The notes under the pieces were generated by a model. It worked only from the letters and a program-made list of their open reading frames with translations. It made no database searches and was not told where the DNA came from. This document shows positions 37,846-48,824 of a DNA stretch of 64,000 nt, one piece after another (positions within the stretch are counted from its first letter, which is position 1; each line of letters begins with the position of its first letter). The translations under genes and the position numbers were made by a program. Source of the stretch: Plantago major (taxonomy: Eukaryota; Streptophyta; Magnoliopsida; Lamiales; Plantaginaceae); assembly GCA_026545765.1 (NCBI GenBank), contig CM048844.1:54780932-54844931 (forward strand), read 5' to 3'.

Positions 37846-38086
37846 CTCCCTCCGTTTTAGTTTCATCTTCCCGCATTCTATTTTGATCCGTCTCAACTTC
37901 ATCTTCCCACCCCTTAAATGAAAAATCTCCCTACTACTTTATACGCTTTATCTCCTACTTAATTCACTATTTGTCATACTTTATTCACTCCCTTTCCTAC
38001 TTTATCACCATCTCTCCTACTTTCTTCATTTTTCTCTTAAATCTTGTTCCCGAACCTACAGGAAGAGGAAACCGGAATGGAGGGAG
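37846..38086. mobile_element. Stowaway MITE (Tc1/mariner type)
   Basis: Termini CTCCCTCCGTTTTAG and CCGGAATGGAGGGAG are inverted and match the Stowaway consensus start CTCCCTCCGTT. TA dinucleotides flank both ends (37844-37845, 38087-38088). It is 241 bases, within the usual size range, and non-coding. It is nested in the Helitron remnant. Confidence 0.9.
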
Positions 38087-38139
38087 TATATGTTAATTTA
38101 TTTTGAAAATAATGTGGATCAAGATATGGATTAGATATA

Positions 38140-38335
38140 TGCTCAAGTAAGCACTTATATGTGCTTTGGACCATGGTAGGAATATGAACACTCACTTCTT
38201 GAAGAAGAATTTCCCTCTGGCATCTTGATATCAATCTCACGCTATTATCACCGCCAAAGAACTACATCACCAACCTGTAGTATCCACTATGCGAATTCTC
38301 CTCTAGTCTCCTGAATCTCAGTTGTTAATGTACCA
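38140..38335 (-). pseudogene. Second Helitron helicase fragment
   Basis: This is a diverged duplicate of 36090-36250. Both read on the minus strand through a WI..VGD motif to a region ending at an IKMP- or ISRF-like position. It lies upstream (5' in Helitron sense) of the main remnant, so it is out of order and must come from a second Helitron copy or a rearrangement. Confidence 0.55.
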
Positions 38336-38395
38336 GCGTAAAAAAATAAAAAACACACTTAATAAAATATAAAGAAAGATACAAATTACTAAAAT

Positions 38396-39093
38396 CAAGA
38401 TGTAGCAGCTTCCCAATGTGAACTTGTAACTAGTCGTGAGAAGTTTTGTGAAGTTCTTAATGCGAAAGATGATATTATAAAGAATCTGTCTACTGAACTT
38501 GAATATGCGGTGGCTAAGTTGTCACATGAAAATGAAGTACTAGGCATTGAATTGAAGTGCAAAGATGACATGATACAGAAACTGGAGACTGATATAGTTA
38601 GTTATTGTGAACGATTGTCCAATGGGTCGGCGACTATTGCTGAGCTGCAGGGTGTGATTAATGTTCAAACTGCATTGGAAAAGAATGACCCTGTGATTTT
38701 AGATCATGAGTTAAAAATCCGAAACTTTGAATCGAGTCTTGAGTGTATGAAGAAATCTGCTGATGAATGTGACCGAGCACGTGAGCATCTCGCTGCATCT
38801 ATTGTAGACAAGGATTCAGTTATATGTAACCTTAGAGACACAATTAAAGGGATAGAGAAATCTGTACGTCTTGAAGTGGAGTTGAACCAGAAGAAATATG
38901 CAATGTTGACAAACATGGCTGCGGTAGAACTTGATTTGCAAGAAAGTATCACACAGCTGATTGTTGAGAAGGATTTTGTGAATGTTCTAGCATCTGATTT
39001 AAAGAAGAAGCAAAATGTATCTGCTCAGAATTCATCACCTTGTGCGGGTGGGGTATCTATGAAGTCACCGGTACCTTTGGTCGAGTATCAACA
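38396..39093 (+). CDS. Coiled-coil N-terminal exon of the ULP1-like gene
   Basis: An open frame runs from at least 38396 (no ATG assigned; it may begin at a splice acceptor further left, next to the Helitron remnant). It stays open for about 230 codons until the gypsy element interrupts it at 39094. Composition is Glu/Lys/Leu/Asp-rich with heptad-like spacing (for example LKCKDDMIQKLETDIVSYCE and the LRDTIKGIEKSVRLEVELNQ stretch), typical of a long coiled coil. The last residues before the break are PVPLVEYQ. Codon use is coherent with no internal stop, unlike every TE frame nearby. It continues beyond the gypsy element at 46933 after a small frame difference. The product is unidentified by itself; context says it is the front of the protease gene ending at 61993. 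Confidence 0.65.
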
Positions 39094-39920
39094 TGATGAG
39101 ACGATAATTTAGAGTCTCATTGGGTCCTTTTTAGCAGTCTTTGGGAGTCTTTGTCTTTAGTATAATAGTCTTTTTAGTTCGTTTTTACGCTTTGGTGTTT
39201 TATTTACATTTTGTAGGATTTGATGTCTTTTGAGCTAAATGAGGACGAGCTGCTTAGCATAGCTCGCCGCGGCGAGGGATTCGGTCCGCCGCAGTTAGAT
39301 TTTAAGAGCTTGGACCTGGGAATTGTAGAAGGTTTCGCCAAGCGAGGAAATCATCGCCACGGCAGATTTTGAATGAGCTCTGCTTTGAAGATTGAAGTCA
39401 GCCATGTAAATTATGCGAGAGCTATATATTCTTCGATTAAGAAGGCTCGCCGCGAAATCATATAGGTTAGGCTAGATCAAAGATCTTCGTAAAAACCTTT
39501 CAATTCAATACTCTCGTTCAATGATTCTCTAAAATGTTTTGGTTAATGATTGTGGATTGACGACCCACAATTACGCTAGTTCAAATATCTTCAAACTCGT
39601 TTAGTAAAGGTTGAATTGATAGTTTTCAGACACCATCGTGTGACAAGATGAACGTATCCCTATAGCGAATTAGCATTGCTTCATCGTAACTAATGTGTTC
39701 CTTCTATTTCATTCTTACAAACAACTACATTGTTAATTTCTATTTTCTAGTTATTAGAAGTACTCAAATTCAAACAAATCTACATTGTTTCAAAATTAAC
39801 TGTTTGTTTTCAATCGTTGTGGTAACTTAATTGGTTCCTTAGCGAACGACCTCGTGGTTAGCATTGTCTATTTACAACAACTGCTTGCTACTTTTTTCTA
39901 AGTTCAATTTGAGCACATCA
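39094..39920 (+). repeat. 5' LTR of the gypsy element (internally deleted)
   Basis: It matches the 3' LTR at both ends but lacks about 390 bases. After the TATATATTCTT word it passes almost at once into ATCATATAGGTTAGGC, which in the 3' LTR lies about 390 bases later. It is 827 bases against 1194. Confidence 0.9.
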
Positions 39921-39924
39921 AATT

Positions 39925-39942
39925 TGGCGCCGCTGCTGGGGA
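39925..39942 (+). other. Primer binding site of the gypsy element
   Basis: TGGCGCCGCTGCTGGGGA closely resembles the TGGCGCCGTTGCCGGGGA-type site used by Athila/Tat elements. Confidence 0.85.
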
Positions 39943-40069
39943 ATCAATTCCTATTGTAGCGGTTGATCGCGAATTTTTATTTGTTTGTTTTTTCAACCTG
40001 TTGTTTGTTACACTAACAGAAACTAAGATTCTTTGAGCTTTTTGATTGTGTAGAGTTCACTACAGGTTT

Positions 40070-41395
40070 ATGCTTGGCAGGAGATCACAAGGAACACCTT
40101 TGCAAGCTCCAGTGAACGAAATCGATAGATACATTCGTCAGCTCAGGAGACAGAACTTAGCAGCAATCGACATGGCCAAAAACGCAGAAATTAACCAAAA
40201 AATTACTGAGGTGCCTGAGATCACCTATGGAACCTACATGCAGCCTGGTGAGATTAAGACCGGGAGGTCATCTGTTGTGCTCTCTAATGAGGCCAGGAAC
40301 ATGGAGATCAAGGCTTATCACTTCCATGACCTACCCAAGTACTATGGTATGGCCAATGAAGATGTGATCATGTTCCTAAAGGTGTTTGAGGCATTGATTG
40401 CTAGGATCCCGCTTATTGTTGGGGAGATCACTGTTACTGATGAGGAAATTAGGAAGAAAGTTTTTCCTATGTGCATGCAGGATAAGGCTAAGAGCTGGCT
40501 TCTGAACTAGCAGGAAGGATCTTTTTGGACTTGGGATGAGCTTTACAGGGCATTTATGAACAAGTTCTACCCTGCAGAGAAGACCATGCAGCTCCAGACC
40601 CAAATAGAGAAGTTCATGCAGATGAGCGATGAGAGCTTCTACGAGGCTCGGGAACGGTTTCTGAACTTTCTTTCTCAGTGCCCTCACCACAAGATGAGTG
40701 AGATGGATTTGTGCTGCAAGTTTTATGATGGGTTGGACTTGGAGGTGCAGAATATGGTGGATATGATAGTTAATGGGACCATAGTTACAGCATCTCCAAC
40801 AGTTTTGAATGAGGCCTTCGAGAAACTGTCCGCTATCTCTCAGCTTAAGGGAACACGTGGAAGATCCAGGAGAGCAGAGGTGAAATCGGTGGAAGAGGCG
40901 CCGGGACCTAGTACCTGCGACCTGGCCGAACAGATCAAGGAGATGAGGATGCTTGGCAATGTCTCAGCACCGGCTTCACAGGTAAGTGAAAGGTGTAATC
41001 TGTGCGGCAATTTTTGGAATGGTACCAGCATGTGTAGGCTTCCTGAGGTTATGAATGAGAACCCGACTCCGGAGGTAGTCAACTGGGTACAGACTAGACA
41101 GCAAGGGAACTACATGGGGAACCAAGGTGGTAACGCAGGAGGGCCCAGGATTCAAACTTTTAACCCGAATCGTGCCAACTTGAGCTATGGTAATAACTTC
41201 TATGAGAATGCACCAAAGGAGCAACAGGTTCCGGTCCAACAAGTTCCAGCACAGCAGACTCATGTTCAGCCTATGAGAGTGCAGGTTAATGCCGATCAGG
41301 AGATCCGTAATCACATGGAGAGGTCAGAAAGGTTCTGGGCAGAGGCACAGAAGAATCAGAGCAGAAACGACCAGAGGTTTGACAGTATTGAGTAG
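40070..41395 (+). pseudogene. gag of the gypsy element, one in-frame TAG
   Basis: Structural capsid protein of a Ty3/gypsy element. The ATG at 40070 opens a frame (MLGRRSQGTPLQ...) carrying the retrotransposon-gag fold motifs: KAKSWLLN, the tryptophan-rich WTWDELYRAFMNKFYP, EARERFLNFLSQCPHH and FYDGL. A TAG at 40508-40510 falls exactly between LLN and QEG, where relatives have a sense codon; the frame is open on both sides. A Cys-rich stretch (SERCNLCGNFWN, about 40985-41025) may be a reduced zinc finger. A second TAG at 41393 is followed by sense-like sequence in the same frame for about 44 codons (EKTLGDLVGHLQQR). Gag was therefore longer and joined the protease region. Confidence 0.85.
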
Positions 41396-41595
41396 TCCCA
41401 GAGGCGGCTTGAGAAGACTCTAGGCGATTTGGTTGGGCATCTTCAGCAGAGAGAAAAGGGTAAGCTTCCAGCTACCGTAGAGACCAACAGGGTGTTGTGG
41501 AGGTATCTTTCGATAAGCCGGGAAGAGTGAAGACAGTTGTGACTACTTGTACCTGTGGACAGAACAAGGCGGTAACGTAGGTTGAGGCACCACAG

Positions 41596-42240
41596 GTGAC
41601 TAGACCACAAGAAATAGTTGAGGTACAGGAAGTAGATGAGGTAGTTAAGTCCAGTGTTGCGACTCCAGTAGAGGAGGCGAGTGCAAAACTGGTTGTTCTT
41701 GAGGTTAAACCCACTACTAGAGTGATTCAGAAAGCTGATAAGACCATCAGTGATGCCGATAGCTTCGACTTGGTAGTGGGGATAGGAAATTCTTCTGAGG
41801 TGACTGGCATTGTTGATACGGTAGCAGCAGTTAACTTGATGACTTTTGCAACCTATGAGGAGCTCAATTTGAAGGGTTTGGAACCCAGGAGCTGCTTCGT
41901 CACATTGGCCAATGGATCAAGGAGCAAGTGCATGGGGGTTGTCGAGGATGTTCCGGTTGAGCTTGATGGGGATACTTTTATGGCTGATTTTGTGTTTGTC
42001 GAGTCAACACGGATCAAAGGCAAAGAGATGGAGAAAGATATGTTGCTACTTGGGCGACCGTTCATCAAGACCACTCGCATGATTGTTAACCTTCACACCC
42101 GTACCTGCACCATAGAGGCACACGGCAAGCAACGTGAGTTGCGAGCCACCACCACGCCATACTCATCCCTGGAGGTTGAAACCAGGAACTATATTAGTGC
42201 ACACACAGGTCCCCTATATACTTACTTCTCTACGGGGTAA
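41596..42240 (+). pseudogene. Aspartic protease of the gypsy element
   Basis: The protease domain processes the Gag polyprotein. Recognisable Ty3-type motifs are VGIGNSSEVTGIVD, the active-site loop and LLLGRPFIKTTRMIVN with NLHTRTCTI. The active-site triplet after VD reads T-V-A rather than (S/T/L)-G-A (IVDTVAAVNLM), so the essential Gly is replaced by Val and activity is doubtful. It ends at TAA 42238-42240. Nothing resembling reverse transcriptase follows, which is the main oddity of the element. Confidence 0.8.
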
Positions 42241-43401
42241 GGAGCTCAAGACCGGAAGATCAAGTACCATTGATTATCACCCGGGAATGTCGAGCTAACG
42301 ACTTTAAACAAATGCACTTTTATTTCCTTGCTTTAGACATTGACTTTTTATCTTGCATTTCATACTGTTGAATTGTTTACTTTACCGTTGAGACTATTTA
42401 TCTATGACCTTAGACTTTGAGGATGCCTTTACTGCTTTTGTTATTTATTCTCTTGCATGTTTGGGAGTTTAGAACCCTTGTACCAACACGAGGAAACTCG
42501 TGAAACTCCGAGTCGAGGCTTGGGGTTTCAATTTCGCGATGTGAAATTGCCAAAGGTGCAAGCAAAAAAATTTCAAAATTTTGTTTCATGGCCAAGTAGA
42601 CCTTTCTATCCTCCCGATTTTCTTTTCACAAACTTCACAAGTAGACCAAAAAATTGGTTTTGTTCGCTTCAGTAAAATTCGCCGACGTGATCCCTTTATC
42701 TGCCAAGAGACCAAAAAAGGCTGAAAGTTAGTAGTCTCGTAAAAACTCGCCGCGGTGAGATAGGTTTTTTCAAAATTGTTTTATTTTCTTCTTCTTCTTC
42801 TTCCCCGCCCCACTTTCTTCCCTTCTTCTTCCCGTTTTTCTTCCTCTCTTCACTCCAATCTCCCTTTCTCACTCAATTCTCCACCAAATTCCCTCATTCT
42901 TGTTGCAATCTAACGGGGTTTTCCCCCTCTCCTCGATTCTTGATCCTTTTTGTGCCTTATCCACCCAATTCTTCGGATTCCAAAGGTAAATTGGCTTGAA
43001 CTTCCTTCTTCCTAATTTTTTCGAGTTTACTTGAATTATGTGGTTGATCGTCGTTAGTTGTGATTGATTGGGTGTAGTAGATCGATTTTGATTGATGCAT
43101 TGATTCCTTACTCGTGGATTTTGGAACTTACTTGCGTTTTTCAATTTTTTGCACTACTTCCCCGTTTTTGCCAATTTTTGCCATCTTGTTCCTCTTTTGC
43201 TATGATTATCACTACTCTTATGCTTGTGAACTGACGTGAATCGAGTATTGTCCATGATATAGAATTTTGAGTTGGTTTGGGGAATTTTGCATTCTCCCCT
43301 GTTCCTTGCTCTTTTGCTATTTCCTGCCTTTTGATCATGAATCGGTTTGGGGAGGTAGTTCTCTCCTCCCATTGTTCTACACTAACACCTCTCTCGCAGG
43401 C
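42241..43401 (+). other. Non-coding leader region upstream of gypsy ORF2
   Basis: A CT-rich, 5'-UTR-like tract (42780-42900, including CTT repeats) is followed by a possible splice donor (CCAAAG|GTAAATTGG, about 42986). An acceptor (CTCTCTCGCAG, ending about 43400) sits four bases before the ORF2 ATG. This looks like a separate spliced leader for ORF2. No coding domain seen. Confidence 0.5.
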
Positions 43402-43403
43402 AT

Positions 43404-44528
43404 CATGTCTCATAGAGCCACAGGCAGCAAACGCCATAGAGGTGAGTCCAGTAGCGCGGCCGAACAATGAGGTCCAGTAGATGAGTTCTCCCACCTGTCC
43501 ACGGAGGGGAGGGATTTTATGGAAGAAAATTTCATGGAGCCTAGGAAAGTTTAGCCCGAGCGGGAATTGGCTCTTGATGAGCTGGACGATGTTGTCTACG
43601 CCCGCGTCTGGGGAAGGATCAGATATTTAGGCTGGAGCAAGCTCTTCGGAAAGCAGCTGCCCTATGACCCGAAGCTGGTTCGGGAATTCTAGATTAGCCT
43701 CTACGACTTGGTTGAAGGGGTGATGACGATCCGGGGTGTCAAGATCCAGTTTTCAACTAGGAGTATCCGGAAATTCCTACAATGCAGGGTGTTCCAATCA
43801 GAGATGATGTACAAACCATCGGCGACAATTTTCACAACCGGCAGTTTGAGAGGGACTTAGCCGACTTTGTGCTTCTACCTGGTACCGATCCGGAGGACCA
43901 CAGGACGAAAACCACCATAGACACCCACTTCCGCAAGACAGAGGTTCGCCTCTGGCAACATCTGATCCAGTATAATGTGATCCCTAATTCACATTTCAAC
44001 AACCTGACCCCTCCCACAGCCCGCCTTATCCGAGCTATCATGAACGGGCAGTTTGTTGATGCCCCAGATATCATTCTGGCGGAGGCTCAGTCCCGAAAAG
44101 CTAAAGGAAGCCTCCTCGGTTTCCCTTGCCTTATTACCAGTATCTGCCGGTCCCTCAATATTCCCGGTATCCAAGGCTCCGAGAAACCCAAAGGGGCTCT
44201 GAATTCCGCTAGCGCCAGAGTCATTCTCGGCCGCCATCCCATTCCTGTTAGGGGCGCTGACGACACTGCAGAGCAGCCCGCTCCACCTGGTTCTTCTGAC
44301 TTCCAGGGTTGTTTTGAGCAAATGACAGCACAGTTCCAGGAGTGGGTAGGACCACAGTATGCTCGGATTGAGGATCAATACTCCCGCATCGAGGAGCACT
44401 ACCAGCGGCAAGAGGAGCGAGATAGGAGAGCAGAGGCTATTTTTTGCACTCTATTCGCACCCTATTTTTTTTTCCTATTTTTATGTACTCTGTTCAAGTG
44501 GTATGGTAGCCACTTTTTTCTGTGTTAG
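43404..44528 (+). pseudogene. ORF2 of the gypsy element (plant retroelement protein of unknown function)
   Basis: It starts at an ATG about 43404 (MSHRATGSKRHRGESSS) directly after an acceptor-like site. Three stops (TGA near 43468, TAGs near 43553 and 43690) and a frame change near 43780 break the first third. The rest (43782-44528) is open: FERDLADFVLLPGTDPEDH, then LWQHLIQYNVIPNSHFNNLT, a Gly/Pro-rich linker and a C-terminal heptad-like YARIEDQYSRIEEHYQR. It resembles the 'putative plant transposon protein' domain found after gag-pol in Athila-type elements, where it occupies the envelope position. No signal peptide or convincing membrane segment is seen, only a short Phe-rich end. Confidence 0.65.
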
Positions 44529-45726
44529 TTATACTTCTTTTCCAGTTGAATCCAGTTTAGGTGTTAGTATTTTTTATTTTTCTCTTATGGTGAGTCATTG
44601 ACCAAGTCGAACATCTATTGTGAATGGTAAATTCCCTTGCTGCTTACATTTTGTTTGATGTCTAGCTAGAAGTAGTGTAGTAGGCTTTTAATCCTGCAAG
44701 GTTGTTTCTCTCGTAAATAGCAAGTATGGTTAGCCCTGTAGTCCAAAAGCCTGTGAGGAGCCTGAGCCGAAGAAAAAATATTGTACCGGCACCTGTCATT
44801 GTGTGATTCCTAGGTGGTGAAAGTTTTTACGTATTACTTGTGCCTTTTCATACATATGTGTACTCAGTTTTGTTGGGGATGACGAACGGCATGCTTTGTT
44901 TTGCGGATTTTATTTTCCCCCATTCTGTCGAACTAGTTTGGGGAGAGGATTGTTCATTATGACTGTTATAAGTTGTTATACTTGCACTGAAAAATCTGTT
45001 TACTGCTCCCTAAGCTTTTGATATTTGAATCTCGGGTGGATCTATGGTCTTCATTGATCACCGTTAGTCGTGTTAGGCGCGTTTCAAATACTACATATAT
45101 ACCGGCGTGGTCCTAAAAAGCCATATGTCCGTGAGGGTTAATGGCGCGTATACCAAACTGATATGCACAAAAGTGCGGACTTTCGGTAAAATAGACACCT
45201 GCAAAAAATTGAGACTAAAAGAGCCCAAGTGGCCATGCACTGAATTCAGTGAAGTATTATGAGATCTGATGTTGTTTTGAAATGGATAAGGGGAGCAGTT
45301 TTAGTTTTTCGATTTTTCTGGAGGAATACAGTCATGTGCCAAAGTCCCTTTCGACTCGATCAGACGAGTACAATAGCATAAGATATTTGAGGCATCTTTG
45401 TGACGAAAGTCATCTTCCCAGTTTACTTTTCGAGCGTATACCCTGTATGGATACTTCCCTGAGAGTGAGTGATACACTTTATACACCTGCGAGGGACTAG
45501 CGGGCTAGGCTTAAATGTTATTTACTTGAGAAACGATCGTGTCTGATTACCTGCTTACTATTTTTGCCAAGGTTAGGTTGAGAACAAAATTTTTGCATCC
45601 TGTGAATTTAATGTTTTCAATGGTAGATTCGGTCGCTTGGGAATTTGACTCTTTGTTTGTTTTCGTGGTTTCGAGTCTAGTTGCGTCTATGATTGTCTGT
45701 TTGCTCGAGGACGAGCAAAGGTTCAT
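44529..45726 (+). other. Gypsy 3' internal region, no gene
   Basis: AT-rich. Short frames such as 45282-45500 show no recognisable domain. It ends at the polypurine tract. Confidence 0.55.
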
Positions 45727-45737
45727 TTTGGGGAGTA

Positions 45738-46931
45738 TGATGAGACGATAATTTAGAGTCTCATTGGGTCCTTTTTAGCGGTCTCTGTGAGTCTTTGTCT
45801 TTAGTTTTATAGTCTTTTTATTTCATTTTTACGCTATGGTGTTTTATTTACATTTTGTAGGATTTGATGTCTTTTGAGCTAAATGAGGACGAGCTGCTTA
45901 GCATAGCTCGCCGCGGCGAGGGATTCGGTCCGCCGCGGCGAGATTTTACGAGCTTGGACCTAGGAATTGCAGGAAGGATCGCCGCGGCAAGGAAATCAGT
46001 CCGCCGCGGCGAAATTATGCGAGAGCTATATATTCTTTATTATAAGGTTAAGGTCATGTAGCTATTCCTTCGCCACATGTAGAGACGCAGAATAGGATTT
46101 TTATTTTTTTCCTTATTAGCTTAGAATTGGGATTTTTCTCTCATACTTCTTTTAACCTAGTTCAGAGATAAAAACTCCTGATCATACATTGACAATTTTG
46201 GAGCTTGGTTTTGCTTGTTTAACGAAGGATTGATATCGAATCCCTGATTACTGTGGTAAGTCTCTATTGTTTAATCTTATTCAATTCGTTCTTGCTTAGT
46301 TTCTTGAATTGTTTAAGCTTGCATGCGATTATCATTATGTTTGTGTTAATCATGAGCAATATCTTGAATTCTTTCATCCTTGCTTCGATTATGAGTAGCT
46401 AAATCACTCCGAACATGGTAGCTGCATGATAGCTTTGCATATTCGCTTCTATGGTTTGAAATCGTTCATATAGGTTAGGCTAGTTCAAAGATCTTCGTAA
46501 AAACCTTTCAATTCAATACTTTTGTTCAAAGATTCTCTAAAACGTTTTGGTTAAGGATTGTGGATTGATGACCCACAATTACGCTAGTTCAAATATCTTC
46601 AAACTCGTTTGGTAAAGGTTGAATTGATAGTTTTCTGTACACCGACCGTGTGACAGTATGAACGTATCCCTAGAGCGAATTAGCATTGCTTGATCGTAAC
46701 TACTGTGTTCCTTCTACCTCATTCTTACTAACAACTACATTGCTAATTTCTGTTTTCTAGTTATTAGAAGTACTCAAATTCAAACAAATCTACATCGTTT
46801 CACAAGTAACTGTTTGTTTTCAATCGTTGTGGTAGCTTAATTGGTACCTTAGCGAATGACCTCGTGGTTAGCATTGTCTATTTACAACAACTGCTTGCTA
46901 CTTGTTTCTAAGTATCAATTTGAGCACATCA
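45738..46931 (+). repeat. 3' LTR of the gypsy element (full length)
   Basis: Homologous to 39094-39920. It carries several copies of a GC-rich palindrome CGCCGCGGCG within an otherwise AT-rich LTR (45909-46015). Confidence 0.9.
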
Positions 46932-46932
46932 G

Positions 46933-47167
46933 AACACGCCCAGCCCACGTTGCTTTGTTACTCCTAACAACATACATAGCATAGGCCAATCTAGTGATCC
47001 ATTTGTGACTCCTTCTAATCTGTTCAAGAACAAAACCCCAACAAACCCTTCCTCTAGTAAAGGGAACAATCCAGTTGTGAAGGTCGAATCCGAATCAACA
47101 GTGACCGAGGGTCCTTCTTCCCCTTGTAATGAAACAGCAGGGATTGATCACTTGTTATCATTGGATG
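46933..47167 (+). CDS. Middle segment of the ULP1-like gene, between two LTR elements
   Basis: This open frame is bounded by the gypsy right end (46931) and the copia B left end (47168). It is Ser/Pro/Thr-rich (SSDPFVTPSNLFKN, then VKVESESTVTEGPSS) and ends GIDHLLSLD at the copia B target duplication. Removing copia B and one GGATG copy joins it in frame to 60824 onward. The join to 39093 on the left is off by one base as read. This could be a 2-base loss in the left target copy or some other lesion. Confidence 0.7.
47163..47167. repeat. Left target site duplication of copia B
   Basis: GGATG, identical to 60819-60823. Confidence 0.93.
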
Positions 47168-48810
47168 TGTTAGGAATATTTGTTTAGATTTTGATCAGCA
47201 ACTTAATGACTTATCTTAGCTCAGAAAGATGAATAGTACTCTTAGTTCACTTGAACACTGTAAAAGAGTAAACTCACTAAGTATGATAGTCTAGCAAATC
47301 TTGTATAAGATGTTAGGTCTCGAAATGTAATTTTTTTATTTTCTGAAGAAGACCAAGAAGTAGGTATCCAGCAGGAAAAGTTCAACGAATTTGAAGATTT
47401 GAAGACTGCACAAGATTGCTGAAGACAAGGGTTTTTCAGATACCTATGTCCAGATATCTTGAAGAAACAAGAGTTTCGAAACACACAAGGTGCAAAAGAT
47501 ATCTGAGCATAAAAGGTTTCTGAGACGAGGAAAGTGCCCACAGATATCTACACTCAGATACCTTGGACAAAAAATATGCTTCTGAGAAAGAAACATATTA
47601 TAACAAGTTGCTTAAACAAGTGGTATCTGGAGCTATGATGATCTCTGGAAAAGAACATGCAAAGTTTCAGAAAACTCTAATTGTATAAAGATCTCTGATA
47701 CCATGCATAGTTCCGTTGGCACTACAGGACAAAATATAGTACAGGTATTAAATGCACGCATGTACATCAATGTTCGAACAAAACGGTAGCTTCAAGAAGA
47801 AGACAAACTCACATAAAGATTATATTCAGATAAAAATAGTTTGAATTTGATTTAATCCTAACGGATACTATTCAAACGGCACTCAAATTCATCTATAAAT
47901 ATCAACACTTGGACTGCTTGAGAACACACCTTAGAACACACTAAACTTCAAGAATACTCACACAAGCGCTCTGAAGCAAACTACTTACCTTCAAGCTTTC
48001 TGTTGCGACCAAAGCTCTTGATTCTAAGTAGCACAAAAGTTCTAAGTGTCCTGATCCTTAACGAGCATTGTTATCTGTGCAAGTGTTGAACTAAGATTTC
48101 ATATCTAAGTTTCATTCTCTTGAACACTTACCATAGACTTGGGTCAGTAGAGAACAAGATACCATACATTGCAAAGTGTATTAAGTATACTTGATTCACA
48201 GAGCTATCTGAATAATCAACAAGTTATTAAAGAAGCTCACCGACAAACAAACCTAAAACCAACACCATATACGGCGTGGAGTATGTGAAGTACTTAGTTT
48301 CAAACTAAGGAATAACTCCAAGGTTGTCGAGACATTGAAGTACTTAGCTTGGGAAGCTAAGGAATAGCTCAAAAAGGTTTCTGAGTACAGGAAGTACTTG
48401 GCTGTGGAAGCTGGGGAATAACTCAGGGGGAACACTTGATTGGGAACCTAGTGCTTTTAGGAATCTAAGAAAAGATATCTGTAAAGTTACCTCATTTATC
48501 TTAGTGGATTCTAGGTCTGAGAAAGACCGAAGTGGATTAGTTGAAGGATTACGCCACCTTCAGATACCACTATAAAAAGACGTGTTATTTATTTTCTGCA
48601 GTTTATCACTTGTTTTACTTATATTGCAAAGTATTCACACTTATCTTGCTGAACACGTGCACTTATCTCAGAAGTCTTCCGCTCTCTGAAATTAAGTATC
48701 AGATATCTTTATAGATATCTGAGAAACTGTGCTTATCGACAAAAGTTTTAAAAAGACTATTCACCCCCCCCCCCCCCCAGTCTTTTACTTTGCCATTATC
48801 TGGACCAACA
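47168..48810 (+). repeat. 5' LTR of copia B
   Basis: 1643 bases, TGTTAGG...CCAACA. A TATA box (TATAAATA, 47894-47901) lies about 725 bases in. A run of about 15 C precedes the 3' end (48764-48778). Confidence 0.95.
47894..47901 (+). promoter_or_regulatory. LTR TATA box of copia B
   Basis: TATAAATA in the context TTCATCTATAAATATCAAC. It is conserved in the copia A LTR (20089-20096, minus strand) and lost in the 3' LTR. Confidence 0.7.
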
Positions 48811-48812
48811 AG

Positions 48813-48824
48813 TGGTATCAGAGC
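48813..48824 (+). other. Primer binding site of copia B
   Basis: TGGTATCAGAGC, complementary to the 3' end of initiator methionine tRNA, two bases inside the LTR. Confidence 0.93.

Larger units (their letters stand above)
35597..38335 (-). mobile_element. Decayed Helitron (minus strand) with 3' hairpin and helicase remnants
   Basis: On the minus strand the proposed 3' end is CTAG at 35597-35600 followed by T. It is preceded by a hairpin at 35607-35628 (arms GCTC-GTCGA / TCGAC-GAGC, loop of 3, one bulged base). This is the layout of Helitron 3' ends. The body contains Rep/helicase fragments (separate entry) in the right orientation. I could not find the 5' TC end. The right limit is set by the last helicase-like sequence at about 38335. 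Confidence 0.65.
39094..46931 (+). mobile_element. Athila/Tat-like Ty3/gypsy LTR element lacking RT and integrase
   Basis: LTRs at 39094-39920 and 45738-46931 both begin TGATGAGACG and end GCACATCA. The primer binding site begins TGGCGCC four bases inside the LTR, and a purine tract (TTTGGGGAGTA, 45727-45737) precedes the 3' LTR. The flanks CAACA (39089-39093) and GAACA (46932-46936) are a 5-bp target duplication with one mismatch. Inside are gag, an aspartic protease and a second ORF. I find no reverse transcriptase, RNase H or integrase between 42240 and 43400 or after 44528, so it would need help in trans. The LTRs differ at several percent of positions, so it is older than copia B. Confidence 0.9.

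Noticed and set aside
44359..44601. Hydrophobic C-terminal frame after gypsy ORF2 as a membrane anchor
   Set aside because: The Phe-rich stretch comes from T-runs in a low-complexity region and has no charged flank or conserved partner.
48764..48778. Poly-C tracts in the LTRs as a functional element
   Set aside because: Lengths differ between LTRs (also 60771-60783) and copia A has a short G run; such homopolymers are unstable and error-prone.
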